Notes: generated by a model not told the origin, from the sequence alone. DNA of 64,000 bases from Vicia villosa (GCF_029867415.1 NW_026705461.1:62001-126000), one strand, 5' to 3'; positions 36,851 through 51,848 are shown, counted from the first letter of the stretch. A program made the numbers and translations.

Positions 36851-37126
36851 TGGTATCTCTGTTCGGAACTAAAACATTGCCATAGGGAGATACGGAATGT
36901 AATACTCACCAAATAATCTGTCGGTTGATTTTACATTTTTAAGTATTGATTCTCTTGGGGACTTGGATCCTCGCCTTCCCTTTTTCTTTCCATTCCTCTA
37001 GGCCCTCTCCATCTCTTTCTTAATCTTATTCTCTCTCTTTATTATAAAATTATTTTTGCTTTAGAGATAGATTGTGAGATTAAGAAGCCTATGTTTGACA
37101 ACAAGTTGAAATACTGCTGCTGCGTG

Positions 37127-37290
37127 TTCAATGTTGTTTTCAGCGTGATTTTAGAAAACTAATAAGAGTAGCTTCTGCTCATCGTGGACTTAAACATGAG
37201 TTTGGATTTTCAATGTTGTTTTCAGCGTGATTTTAGAAAACTAATAAGAGTAGCTTCTGCTCATCGTGGACTTAAACATGAGTTTGGATT
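37127..37290. repeat. Perfect 82-bp tandem duplication
   Basis: The block TTCAATGTTGTTTTCAGCGT ... GAGTTTGGATT occurs twice head to tail with a period of 82 bp and no difference seen, so the duplication is recent. A repeat rich in AATTGATTTTGATAGAATTG, also found in intron 3 of the cysteine protease gene, starts right after it. Confidence 0.9.
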
Positions 37291-37616
37291 AGGATGAATA
37301 AAATTGATTTTGATAGAATTGAATTTAATAATATTGATTTTAATAGAATTGAGTTTAACATGTTTGGATATATTTAAGTAAAAGTGACTTGAAAAACAAA
37401 CTTAAGTGTGAAAATCACGTTTAAACTTTGAAATTATAAATTTTAGTTTCAAGTAAAATCAATTCTATTTTAGAACAATCACGCACCTCAAAATCACAAA
37501 CTTGCTATAAGAGAGATATAGAGGAAGGAGAGAAATTGAGAGAAAAAAGAGTGGAGAGGATTCAAAGTGATTATGTAATTATACAAGTTTACTAACACAA
37601 CACTTTATTACAATGG

Positions 37617-39864
37617 TTAGTTGGGGTTGGTTGTAAATACACATGTTGAAGAAGTTCTACATCGTCTAATTTTGTAAAGGAATAAGGAGTTTAAGGTTAT
37701 ATAAAAGATTCAAGTTTTTCGTTATAGGATGCATTAGTCAAAAGCACTTTAAATATACATTAGACTTTTTATATTTTCTCTTATACTTTTGTGTTAGAGT
37801 GTTGTAAGGGGTAGTTAAATATTTTTTGTATAGTGCGTTGTATTAGGGCATTGAGTTGGTTGAGGGTAGTCTACGTGTTGTAACAATTTTCACATAGTTT
37901 TATTTGCTGGTTGTCATTCAATAACGGTCGTGATTTTTTTTCTTCAGTTTCTGGTTGTCATTTAATAACGGTTGTGGTTTTTTTCTTCAGTTTTGGAGTT
38001 TCTGAGTTAAATTCTTGTGTTGTTATTGTGTTTCTCTTTTTCTCTATGCATTTATTTTTCCTAATAATTGGTATAAAGAGCTTTGGTTTTGTTGGGTATA
38101 AATTTTTTAGTATGCTCTGTGGTTGCAGTTTTGTCAGATCTTCCACTTCAAAAAAGAAATTTTATTCTCTGTGCTGTTTGGGAAAATTTATTGCTGCAAG
38201 AAAGGTTTTGGCTGCAATGTCAAGTTTTTTCAAGTGCAATGAAGATTGACTTAGAGAAATTTGACGGAAGAATCAATTTTGTATTGTGGAAAATTCAAGT
38301 CAAAGATGTTTTAATACAAGTAGGATTACACAAAGCGTTGAAAGGAAACATTTTCAACATGGGCAACGTGAAGTGGGAGGAATTATAATCGAAAGCTTCA
38401 AGTATAATCCACATGTCTTTAACTAAGAATATTCTTGTGAATGTTCTTGGTACGTTGTCAGCCAAATATCTTTGGGAGAAACTTGAAGGGCTATATCAAG
38501 GAAAGAGTATATCAAATTGGTTGTTGTTGAAGGAACAATTTCATAGCTTGCGTATGGGTGAACATACACAAGTATCTGATCATCATGTTTTCAATGGTAT
38601 TGTTTCTAAATTAGAAACTATTGGAGTCAAGATTGAAGATGAAGATATAACTTTGAAAATCATATGGTCACTTTCATCTTCTTATGAGTATATTAAACCT
38701 GTTTTGATACATGGTAAGAAAACCTTGAGTTTTGAAGAAGTTGTTAGTAAAATTATTTTCAAAGAAAGAAGATTGAAGGGTGAGAATAATACTTCATCAA
38801 ACTCAGTGTTGGTTGCTACATGATGGTCTTATGTGAAGAAAATCAATGAAACGAGTGTGAGATGTTGAAAATATGGAAAGATTGAACATATAAAGTATAA
38901 GTGTCCTAATGGAGCAACGTTAGAGAAGGGCTCTGAATCAAATGCTAGCAATGTCTCCCTCGCCGTGAGAGGTGATCTTCTCTAAAAATTGACATATAAA
39001 GTATACGTGTTCTGATGGAGCAGCGTTATGGGCTCTGAGTCAAATGCTAGCAATGTCTCCCTCGATGTGGGAGATGATGATCTTCTCTAAAAATTGAGAA
39101 TTGTGTCCTCGTGACATTTCCGCTGTCATGGAAAAGGACAAGCTATTGCTAGCAGATTAACACATGGACATTGATGTAAAGTGTGTTGTGAGATTTTGTC
39201 GATAGTTGAAGAGATTCCTACCAACATGAAAGTCGCACCATAAATTTTCAACCTGATTTTCGACATGTGAAAATTCTTGAAGTGATTTAGCTTCAATTGA
39301 AGTATACTCTTCTTTAGGTGGAGGATGATAGGTTTTTAAATTATGATTGTCAATGAAGACAATTGAATTTTTTAAAAGTGGTGTAGCTTCAAGTGACTAT
39401 ACTCTTTATGATGAAGTATAATTGTTAGTGAAGAGAATGAAAATGTATTATTTTCAATCAAGTTGAAAATTATTGGGGTTTGTTGAAAATATACAGAAGT
39501 CTCACATCATTTATTTTTATAAAGGATGAGATATTTTAAAACTATGTAAAAGATTCAAGTTCTTTGTTATAAAATGTATGTATTTGACTTTTTATGTTTT
39601 TTCTAATACTCTTGTATTAGAGTGTTGTGAGATATAGTTAAATATTTACTTTAGAGAGTGCGAGTACACTCAGTCTTTGGAGTAATTAAGAGTAGTTTAT
39701 GTACTGTTGTAATAATTTTCACATAGTCTTATTTTTTGTCGTCATTTAACAACTCTCGCGTTTTTTTTTTCACTTTTAAAATTTATACTTTGTAACCAAA
39801 AAAATAAAAAAATTCCTGCCTTAAGTTTGTTATTGTGTTTTTTTATGCATTTATTTTCCAAACA
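37617..39864 (+). mobile_element. Decayed copia-type LTR element with gag only
   Basis: LTRs at about 37617-38066 and 39478-39864 are divergent relatives of the LTRs at 24335-25953 in the other orientation. A mutated primer site TTGGTATAAAGAGC sits at 38068. A gag of the UBN2 type runs from MKIDLEKFDGRINFVLWKIQ (38239) through LTKNILVNVLGTLSAKYLWE to LKGENN (38800), with a stop at 38386-38388 and another at 38821. A broken CCHC knuckle lies near 38860-38910. A 90-110 bp piece with ATGCTAGCAATGTCTCCCTC is duplicated at 38940-39080. There is no pol. This probably represents the source family of the nested element. Confidence 0.72.
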
Positions 39865-39928
39865 TTGTTTGGTATATTATTACTTCATATGTAAGTTGAA
39901 ATTTTCAAATATTGATGCATTTATATTT

Positions 39929-40135
39929 GAGGAGGGATATTACTCCAAAAGTAAGTTATTAAGACTTACTCTTCGTCATGATCATTGATTCTTTTCAATC
40001 TAATGGTTAAAATTAATAAGTAATTAAATGTGGAGAGAGAAAAATAATACTCATTAACTTTAATCATTAGATTGAGAAGAATCAATGATTATAATGAGGA
40101 AGATAACTTACTCTTGGAGTAAGAATATCCCTCCT
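39929..40135. mobile_element. Foldback MITE with 9-bp target duplication
   Basis: Arms of about 80 bp are near inverse copies, GGAGGGATATT(CT)ACTCCAA and TTGGAGTAAGAATATCCCTCC, and TCATTGATTCTT with AAGAATCAATGA. The direct repeat TTTATATTT flanks it at 39920-39928 and 40136-40144. The size of the duplication suggests a Mutator-like origin; the flanks are AT-rich, so this part is less sure. Confidence 0.7.
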
Positions 40136-40644
40136 TTTATATTTTATGCATTTTCTAAAGCTACACTTTACACTTTGTAAATTCACGACGACTCATAGTT
40201 ATTGAAGTATCTAATACAAAATTAAATCAATCATGGATTATTTTGTTGTTGATTAAAATCAATCATGGGTTTAGGAAGTGATTTTATTTTAATTTACTTA
40301 TCATTAAGTATGATGGAAGAAATTAGAAATGAAGAAGGAGATGGACATGGGTTATTTAATTACTTAGTTTTCTGTTTCTTTTAGTTTTTTTTAATATTAT
40401 CTTAAAATAGATATCTGTAGTTGAATTAAGTTTTTTTTTTTATATTCCGAATGTTTACTATCTTTATCGACCTCTTCAGAAATGAATAATTGATGATAGT
40501 GAAGTATCAACAATTGATTAAGTTGTAGTTTCTTTATCCGACTTTAGCCCATCTTTTTAAAGAAGCTACGGAAGTATAATCAAAGAAGCTCTTCCAATCC
40601 AAGTATTTGGGCAAGAAAAAAGGATTGGATATAATAACACTATT

Positions 40645-40835
40645 CGGGTTTGATTGAAAATATATGTTAAAAAGATTCTACATTGCTTATTTTTGTGAAG
40701 GAAGATAGAGTCCAAGACTATATATAGGATTCAAGTTTTTTTTTATAAGATGTACCAGTAAAAAACACTTTAAACTTAGATGATTGTCTATTGACAACAT
40801 CCATGATTTTTCTTCCATTTTAGAGTTTCCACGTA
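40645..40835 (+). repeat. LTR fragment of the 24335/37617 family
   Basis: GAAAATATATGTTAAAAAGA, TTTTTGTGAAGGAAGATAGA and TATATAGGATTCAAG, then GTCTATTGACAACATCCATG and GAGTTTCCACGTA, keep the order of the family LTR with the centre missing. Nothing of an interior is attached, so it is a truncated solo LTR. Confidence 0.7.
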
Positions 40836-41511
40836 CTTAGCCCCTTTCAATTTAACTAAGACATGCAATTGATCCCTTATCAATATAATATGATATATAT
40901 TAAATAGTCGGCCGCGAGTTCAAATACCAAGATTTAGAAAAATATAATATGATATATGAAATAGATCATCACAGAATTGACCATACTAGGCAACAATGGC
41001 CTACTTGATGATCTTCTTTATCTACAAATGCGATATAATTCAATAATAGGAACTGAGAATATCTGTTTTTCTTTTATTCTCAACTGATAATTTAGGAGAG
41101 TCCAACGCATTACGCCAATGCAACTCTTTACTACAAGCAACAAGCAAGCAGCAACGTCACAGTAGAGTCAAAATCCAATTATAATCACTACTACAAAATT
41201 CTTTTCTCATATTCCTAAAATCACATCTCTGTTCAATAATTCATGGAAAGTAGAGTTAGAACTTTTGTCCATTTTTCTTTTGCACATGGAACTACACTAC
41301 CTTTCATAACCCATATCGTGGGTCAGGTTGACGTGCATAAGTCTCGTACGAGTAATATTTAAATTGTTTCGAGTAACATTTTAGTTAGAAACGAGTAATA
41401 ATATCATAATCCATAAATAATATATGTATTATTTGTACACATCTATTAATTATGAGTAATTATTAATTGTGAGTAATGAGTACACTATTTTGAGTAATAT
41501 TTACACCATTC
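40836..41511. other. Gene-free spacer
   Basis: AT-rich, with no gene recognised. From about 41340 to 41830 the strings GAGTAATATTTA and TTTTGAGTAATA recur often; the SINE at 41532 is inserted into this repetitive tract. Confidence 0.5.
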
Positions 41512-41531
41512 AGAATAATATCGAATTTAAC

Positions 41532-41698
41532 CAATCGTTAGTTGGTTCAGTGGTGATTGGCGCTGAACTTGGTAGGGAGAACCATGGTTCGATCCCCCGC
41601 AACTGCGATCGGGAGGGGGCTGGAACCACTTGATGCCAGAACTGACCCCCGAACCGGACTAAACCGGTGGTGATATATACCAAAAAAAAAAAAAAAAA
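41532..41698 (+). mobile_element. tRNA-derived SINE
   Basis: Pol III box A-like TTAGTTGGTTCAGTGG (about 41538-41553) and box B GGTTCGATCCC (41586-41596) lie at tRNA-like spacing in a GC-rich 150-bp body that ends in a run of A. A perfect 20-bp target duplication AGAATAATATCGAATTTAAC lies at 41512-41531 and 41699-41718. The tRNA part does not fold into a full tRNA, so it is a SINE, moved in trans by a LINE. Confidence 0.93.
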
Positions 41699-41718
41699 AG
41701 AATAATATCGAATTTAAC

Positions 41719-42639
41719 TATTTTGAGTAATATATTCATTGTTCTGAGTAATATTTATACTATTTTGAGTAATCTGTATATTATTTTGAATAATAAATAT
41801 AATACTTTGAGTAATATAAACAATATTTGAATATTTATGCACCGTGCATAAGTATATACCTTATGCAAATCAACACATCCCCGTATCGTCATCTAGGAAT
41901 AAATGTAGTTAATAATAATTATGATAACGGTTACTTGCAATAATGTCATCCTCTTTCAAGCATTAACATGGTTTAAGGTACTGGCGTGGCGTGTCGCATA
42001 TAATTTAAAGACAATAACCTAAACGCTATGTTAGTCACATATAATTAATACTAACTTTTTTTTTTTGACAAAATAATTAATACTAACTTATAATATATTT
42101 TTCATTAATATCAAATAGCATTTGGATTTATAATTTATAGTGTATGATTTTTTATTTGATTTTACACTTTGTTATTTTATCTCAAATTCATTTTTACCTT
42201 TTTTAAATTTAAAATAAATAAAACATTAATATTTTAAGCATACAAAAGATGAGCGAGCGTCACTAAAAGTATTTCATTTATATCATTTTAGATTTATCAT
42301 ATGATTGTACTGATAATTTTACAAAACACTTGGATTATTTCATCTAATATCAATTATTTGTTATAAACTATCTATCATGAGATGAGACACTTCATCTACT
42401 ATCATTTCATTCCCTATATTATTCTTTTCTATACTTGTCATTAAAAAGTCTTATTTAAATATGAATGGTTTTTAAAAAAATAATTAGATGGGCAAATTTT
42501 TAATGATATAATTAATATTTCTTATTAAAATATTTTTATTTATTATAATAGTAAAATATTTTTTAAGGTAAAAGTTAATAAATAAAAGTATAATAATAAA
42601 AAATATTATACATTAATATCTATTAAGTCCTAAGAAGGG
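41719..42639. other. Gene-free AT-rich spacer
   Basis: Nothing is recognised apart from the continuing GAGTAATA-rich stretch to 41830. Confidence 0.5.
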
Positions 42640-43130
42640 ACACACAAAGAGAAATTAACATCCAAAGATGGACTAGCACCAAAAGAAAGGCTAGCACCTA
42701 AGGGCTAGCGTCTGAAGAAAGGTTAGTATTCGAAGAAGGACTAGCAACCAAGGAAGGACTAACACCCAAGGGATGACGCCTGAAGATGAGCTAGTACACA
42801 AAAAAGTGTTAGCACTCGAAGAAGAGCCAACAATCAAAGAAGGGTTAACGCCGATAGAATGACTAGTACCTGAAAAAGGGGCAGCACTTAAGGACTATCG
42901 CTCCGAAGAAGGGCTAGTACCTAAAGAAGAGATAGCACCCAAAAAAGGGATATCTCCTAAGGGATAACGTTTAAGGGCCATCACCCAAAGGATATCACCC
43001 GAGGAGAGGCTAGCACCCAAAGAAGAGCTAGTACTCAAAGAAGGGCTAGCACCTAAAGTATATCACCCAAATATGGGCTAGCACTCAAAGAGGGGTTAGT
43101 ACGCAAAGAATGACTAGCACCCACATAAGG
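42640..43130. repeat. Degenerate 21-bp minisatellite
   Basis: About twenty diverged copies of a unit close to GAAGAAGGGCTAGCACCCAAA follow one another. The period is mostly 21 bp, so several neighbouring copies translate as a seven-residue repeat EEGLAPK, but stops and phase slips break the frame. It may be part of a retroelement LTR or untranslated region with the following 350 bp. Confidence 0.75.
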
Positions 43131-43489
43131 CGACTGCCAACATTTCTCTCTCAAATAATTAAGAAAAAATGTGTCACACATTCTGGTCCAAAGAGACAAT
43201 CAAAGGGAGGTGACAAAATTGTCCTCCTTATTAGTGGAGAAGAAATCGCTCCTCACTGAGCGACTTAGGAGGTGGGAATGAAGGAAGTTAACTCGATTTC
43301 CTCTCCCATTCAACATCCAAGAGTTCTATAAATACTTCAACATTATAGTTGAGAAACACATTAATTAATTCCACAAAAGATACGCAAACAAAGTCTCTTG
43401 CAACCCTAAGCAAGCAGCCTCACATTGTTGCTATTTTAGTAAATACATTTAATATAATTACTTCATTTTCATTTTTGTTACCGTACATT
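43131..43489 (+). other. LTR-like stretch, site of the CACTA insertion
   Basis: A TATA-like TCTATAAATACTTC (about 43324-43337) followed by AACCCTAAGCAAGCAG and an AT-rich tail looks like the promoter and R region of a plant LTR. No partner LTR or coding part is attached in the window, so this is tentative. Confidence 0.3.
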
Positions 43490-45638
43490 AACTACAAGGA
43501 ATGTGCTCCCTAGCCACGTGAAATAGTGACGTGATTTTCACGTGTCTAAAATAAACCAGTAGTGACGTGAAATTCACGTCGCAACAAATTTATAATATTA
43601 AAAAATAAAAAGTAACGTTAATCAAGGGGGAGAGTCAGAAAGTTTATAAAAAAAATGTTGTGACGTGTAAAACACGTCGCAACTTAAAAAAAAAATTAAA
43701 AAACAATTGGCGTCAGATATGCACATGGGGGGAAGTTTGAATTTTTTAAAATTCAGTTGTGACGTGTAAATCACATCGCAACTAAAAATTGCAAAAACCC
43801 AAAAACTTTAATGCCAGAGTTGACTGACAAGGAGCACGTGGGCTGGGACGGTATGTTTGTTGCGACGTGAATTTCATTTCGCAACGTGGTGATGTGGAAA
43901 TCACGTCGCTAAAATGTTTATTCACATTTGCCAAAACACTTCTTTTCCTCTCTCTCGTTCCAGAACACAAACTCTCTTCTTCCTCTCAATCCATTCTCTT
44001 CCATTTTCTCTCAAATTTTCTTCTCCCATTCTCTCAAATTCCATCCTCTTCCTTCCCAATTGTAAAATAGTTAAGGTAATTTTCAAATCTTTTTTAATTT
44101 TCTGTTATTTTATTTAATATTTTCGTTTTGGTATAATTTATTTCTTTGTGTTTTAAATTTTTTTAGGTGTAATATTTGTGATTGAAGGAGCATTTGAAGA
44201 AGATATTTGAAGATTGTTAAAAGATTAATAGAGGAAGATAGAGGTATTTTTGGCATTTTATTTTCTTTAGGTTTTTTTTATTGATGAATGTTAGGTTTGT
44301 AGAAAATTAGATTGAAGGTTAAAAAATTGATGAATGTTAGTTTTGTAGAAAATTAGAGTTGGAAATTAGAGTTGAAGGTTAAAAAAATTGATGATTAGAG
44401 TTGAAAGTAGATTGTTAAAATAGATTGAATATTGAATTTTGATGATTAGAGATGATGAAAAATTGATGAAATATATTAGGTATAATAAGTTAGTATATTA
44501 GGTATAATTGAATTTTGATGATTAGAGATCATAAAAATTGATGAAATATATTAGATATAATAAGTTTGTATATTATAAATAAAATGTTATTAGAAATGAG
44601 ATATATTAGGTATGTATATTTAAAATAAAATACAATAGAGTAGAATTATATTTTATATTTCTTAAAAGGAATAATAAATTTGTTAAGAACAAAATAGTGT
44701 GAAGTAGTATTTTTTAAACAACATTTTAAAAGAATGTTATTACATAGTTATTAAAAAATAATATATTATTTTGTTTTAAAAATGTTTATTATAGTGTGAA
44801 GTATATTATCTTGTTTTTAAAAAATAATATAATAATATTTTATTTATAGTTGATATAAGGAAATGTTTAATTATTTACTTATAGTTGATATAAGTAAATG
44901 TTTAATTATTTACTTATAGTTGATATAAGTAAATGTTTAATTATTATTACTAAAAAGAGAATGATTGGATATATGTGCAGTATGGAATATTATTTGTATT
45001 ATCGTAGTTGGATGTACGATAGATTGGAACCAGGAAGACGTGCACTTAAACCTAATTTTATAGAAGGAGTTAACGGGTTTATCACGTGGGCGTTTTTGTA
45101 TAACTTTAGTTTCTTAATTTTTATATTTTAGAATATTTAGTTTATTGAATTAATTTATAAATTTTATTAATTAATTTTAATATATTTAGTTTATTAATTT
45201 AATTATATATATATATATATATATATTTGGTTTTTGCAAAAAAAAATATTAGTGACGTGATTTACATGTCACTAAGTGACATGGAAATCACGTCGCAACT
45301 TCATACATATCAATACGTTTTTCATTTACTCCTAGGCAAATTTAGTGACGTGATTTTCATATCACTAGGTAGTGACATGGAAATCACGTCACTAATGAAG
45401 ATGCTTTTTCTGACCAAATGCTACTACGCCTGCTCTGACTGAAAGTGCATTAATCTCTGGTCCAAATGTTGCGACGTGATTTTAACTTCACTGAATAGTG
45501 AAGTGAAAATCACGTCACTAAAAGTTGCCACTTGCCTCCTGCGGCGTAAATGGCTGCGTCGCAAATATTGGTTTGTGAAGTGTTTTTTCTGTTTGTGGCG
45601 TGATATTCACGTCACTACTGAGCGTTTTTTTCGTAGTG
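43490..45638 (+). mobile_element. Deleted CACTA (En/Spm) transposon
   Basis: The right end TTTTTTTCGTAGTG is the inverse of CACTACGAAAAAAA; the left end AACTACAAGGAATGTGCTC is a mutated CACTA. A 3-bp duplication ATT lies on both sides (43487-43489, 45639-45641). Both subterminal regions carry many copies of a palindromic motif GTGACGTGAA(A/T)TTCACGTCGC (43530-43915 and 45250-45610), the usual transposase-binding layout of this superfamily. Only a first piece of TNP2-like transposase is left inside, so it is non-autonomous. Confidence 0.82.
44964..45131 (+). pseudogene. Transposase-associated domain fragment of CACTA TNP2
   Basis: YRSWMYDRLEPGRRALKPNF followed by IEGVNGFITWAF is the N-terminal transposase-associated domain of plant CACTA TNP2 proteins. 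The frame stops at 45131, before the zinc-binding CPC part and the DDE domain. The fragment keeps the element's orientation. Confidence 0.75.
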
Positions 45639-45641
45639 ATT

Positions 45642-46426
45642 ATTATTAGTATTTAATTATATTTTTTAATTAATATTAAATCAAATAGTATATTCATCCA
45701 AATCCTACGTCGCACATCACGTAATAGTAAGAAAATAGAATTTGAGTATTAATATAAATAGAGATAAATAGTTTTAGTTTTTTATATAACAACAAAATGT
45801 AATCTTTTTGGTGTATTGATGATTTAGGTAGTTGTGTATCTAGAGAGGGTTTTTTATTTTTCTATCAAAAAATAGTTTGTTGAAAAAGTTTGCAATTTTT
45901 TTGTCAAAAAATTGTAGTAGAGAGTTTGTAATTTTTCCGTCTAAAAATTATAGTTCAGAGAGAGTTAGCAATTTTTCTGTCTAAAAATTATAATTAGAAA
46001 GAGTTTACAATTTTTCCGTTTAAAATTATAATTTAGAGAAGATTTACAATTTCTTTTTTCAAAATTGTAATTTGGAAGATTTGTAATTCTTTTTTTAAAA
46101 TGACAATTTGTTGGAAGGGTTAGTAATTTTCTCCATGTAATTTACAAGTTGAATTATATTTTTGTGAGTTTTATTTTTGAATTTTTTTCTTTGTTGTATG
46201 TTTATGCGTGAGAAAAAATTTATTTTTTTATTTTTGTTATTTTCTCAACAATTAATACTAGAACTAATTTTAAGGAAGTAATTTCACTTTTTAACTTAAT
46301 TAATTGCTCTCATATTTTGAAAATGCCAACATTAATTGTTGATGCACATAAGAAACTTTTAAATTAAGTTGTTTCCTATCCATTCTTTTAACTTATCTCC
46401 CTTAACCCAAGTAACTTTTCATTTCT
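45642..46426. other. Upstream region of the cysteine protease gene
   Basis: No gene is present. From 45880 to 46110 a unit near AGAGTTTGCAATTTTTCTGTCTAAAAATTATA repeats about five times in degenerate form. The last 200 bp should hold the promoter of the protease gene. Confidence 0.6.
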
Positions 46427-46436
46427 CTATATAAAG
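46427..46436 (+). promoter_or_regulatory. TATA box of the cysteine protease gene
   Basis: CTATATAAAG lies 41 bp before the ATG at 46477, so transcription would start about 10-20 bp before the coding region, giving a very short 5' UTR. Sequence match only. Confidence 0.6.
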
Positions 46437-46476
46437 GATTGGAATCCTTTCATATTTTCCATCACGACACAACAAA

Positions 46477-49238
<2,762 letters not shown>

Positions 49239-49939
49239 ATGCTGCCATTGCCACACCAAAATTTGTGATACTTCATAATCATTTGTTAATGTAACCATGG
49301 AAGTTCTTATGCTAGGATTATGTCACATAAAAAAGAAATAATGTGTGTTTCGATTTGAAGTTTTAAGTTATTTGTATTTTATCTTTTTCTGTTGGAAATA
49401 GAAATTTATGTTTATTTTGTGGAAACATTTTTTGTTTTTGTTTTTTAATTTTTTAGAAATACATTGCAAAATTATCTTTTTAAATTCTTTTGTCAAACTA
49501 TTATTGAGTGATAATGCAGTCAGTTTATTGATGACGTACGTGCCAAGTCCTCCTAAAATTTTAAGAAAAAAAATTAATTTTATTAATTGAAAATAGAAAT
49601 TTATCTAGTTGATGATATTTTGTATAAAAAAAATTAAAAGTAGTGCACTGTTAGTGTTAGTGTAAACTAGGTTTACACCATCATCCAATAGAATTATAAC
49701 ATCCAACTATGTCATATTAGTATTTTAAAATTAAAAGTGTGACTTAGTTAGATACACGTTCCTGATTGATTGACAGTGTAAAAATATTTTATATTGTCAG
49801 TGCATTCTCCTTTTTCTCAAAACAGAATATATTGAGAATTTCTCAAAGGAACTAAACAGCAACAACAATTTCTATGACATCATCAAATATATGGACATTA
49901 GAGAATCTCTTCAACTTTCTCTTATGTGTAGGCACCTTC
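49239..49939. other. 3' flank of the protease gene with a possible MITE
   Basis: Between about 49645 and 49810, TGCACTGTTAGTGTTAGTGT at one side and ACAGTGTAAAAATATTTTAT with TGTCAGTGCA at the other are loose inverse copies around a 150-bp core, as in a small MITE. No gene is seen. Confidence 0.4.
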
Positions 49940-50335
49940 AATGACAAACAGGTCTTGTAACAATTAAAGTATAAACTATAAGTGATTTTAAATTAATAAG
50001 TAATAAATAAAAAACACATAAAATAAAACGTTTATACCTCCCTATGCCATAGTCTAAATGCCACATGATTGACATACACAGTGAGACATGTACGATCAGC
50101 AAGCTCTTCAAAGAAGCCCCTATGTGTGTGCACAAACAACTTCATATCAGCCTGAGTCGTCACCTCTGTTTCAGCTTGAGCCTCCACCTTGGTCTCAGCC
50201 TCAACAACTAGCCACCACTATGTCAGTGTGAGCCTCAACATCCGTGTTAGCCTGAGTATTTGTATCCTTTTAAGTTATTTTCTCTACACCGTTAACAATA
50301 GCAGCATCGAGCTCTGCATCAAAATACGCGCATCT
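49940..50335 (-). pseudogene. Unassigned coding relic, perhaps plant-mobile-domain type
   Basis: On the minus strand FDAELDAAIVNGVEKIT is followed, past a stop and frameshift, by AETKVEAQAETEVTTQADMK and LFVHTHRGFFEELADRTCLTVYVNHVAFRLWHREV. The last segment recalls the HVAxRLW stretch of plant-mobile-domain proteins, but the similarity is slight. Repeated AET/AQAE peptides suggest a low-complexity linker. Stops make it non-functional. Confidence 0.3.
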
Positions 50336-50589
50336 CGTACATCGGAGAGTTAGGATGCACGTGGAGGCTAAAAAAATCTGGTTAATCGCACATGTTTTGT
50401 TGAAATTCTAAAAACTGACAAATGATATGAAACTTTTTCTTTTGTAAGCCAAAGGGTGTTATATAAACAAACAAATGTGGGGGTGCTGGTAAGATATTGA
50501 GGGCGCCAAGTCAAATTCTCCTATTGTTATCTCTCTAAGTGTGAGAAACTCTAATTCTCATAAGACTACTCATCTTTCTTTGAATGAAA

Positions 50590-51813
50590 CTAGTAACAAA
50601 CCCGTGCATACGCACGGGTTCTGTTCGGTTACGCGAATTTGGATACATCATTTATTTTAAATAAAAATGTTAAAAAAAAATTAGAGAAATAATTGATTAT
50701 TTCATATATAAAAATATTTAGATCAATAATAGATTTTTTCCCGTATACAATTTTTGGATTAAAAATATCTAATCATAAATACCAATTCTCGTATATAAAA
50801 ATATTTAAATCAATCATAATTTTTTTTCCCGTATACAGACTTCATTTTTGTTTATGTATCATTTACAAAAATATATGGATCAATAGTAAATTTCGTATAT
50901 AAATATATTTAGATCAATAATAATTTTTTTCCCGTATACCATTTTTAAATAAAAAATATTTGGGTCATAAATACCATTTTTCGTAAATAATTGATTTTTT
51001 CCGTATACAAATATTATTTTTGTTTAGGTATCATTTATAAAAATATTTGGATCAATATTAAATTTTCGTATATTAAAATATTTAGATCAATAATATATTT
51101 TTTCCCGTATACCATTTTTTGATAAAAAATATTTGATCATAAATACAATTTTTCGTATATAAAAATATTTAGGTCAATAACAGATTTTTTCCCGTATACA
51201 AACTTCATTTTTGTTTAGGTATCATTTACAAAAATAAGGGTATTTTGGACTATTCCACAACCATTAATTTTCTTATATTATAGATTGATAGAATTTTTTT
51301 GGAAGAAAGAAGTGAGAAAGTAATGAAAGAGAAAAAAAATTAGAAAATAGAGAGAGGTTTGATAAAATATAAGAGTTGTATTATTTTAATAATAAAATTA
51401 AGAACTTTATGGTAAAAGACCAAAAAACCACAATTTTAATGTGGTGGCAAAAAATCAAATAAGGGTATTTTGGACTTTTCCACAACCTTTAATTTTCTTA
51501 TATTATAGTTTGATAAAATTATTTTGGAAGAAAGAAGTGAGAGAGTGTTGAAAGAGACAAAAAATAGAGAATAGAGAGAGATAGAGATTTGATAAGTTTG
51601 ATAAAATATAAGAGTTGTATTATTTTAATAATAAAATTAAGAAATTTATGGTACAAAGACCAAAAAACCACAATTTTAATTTGGTGGCAAAAAACCAAAT
51701 AAGGGTATTTTGGACTTTTCCACGACCATTAATTTTCTTATATTATAGATTGATAGATTTTTTTGGAAGAAAGAAGTGAGAGAGTAATGAAAGAAAAAAA
51801 TAGAGAATAGAGA

Positions 51814-51848
<35 letters not shown>

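Noticed and set aside
41187..41205. CACTA transposon end (CACTACTACAAAA)
   Set aside because: No matching inverse end, subterminal repeat or 3-bp duplication could be paired with it.
41538..41600. tRNA gene
   Set aside because: Box A and B match, but the rest does not fold as a tRNA, and the A tail and 20-bp duplication show a SINE.
50693..50902. 69-codon plus ORF with repeated SYIKIFRSI
   Set aside because: It is the translation of short AT-rich repeats in the 3' part of the Helitron-like element.
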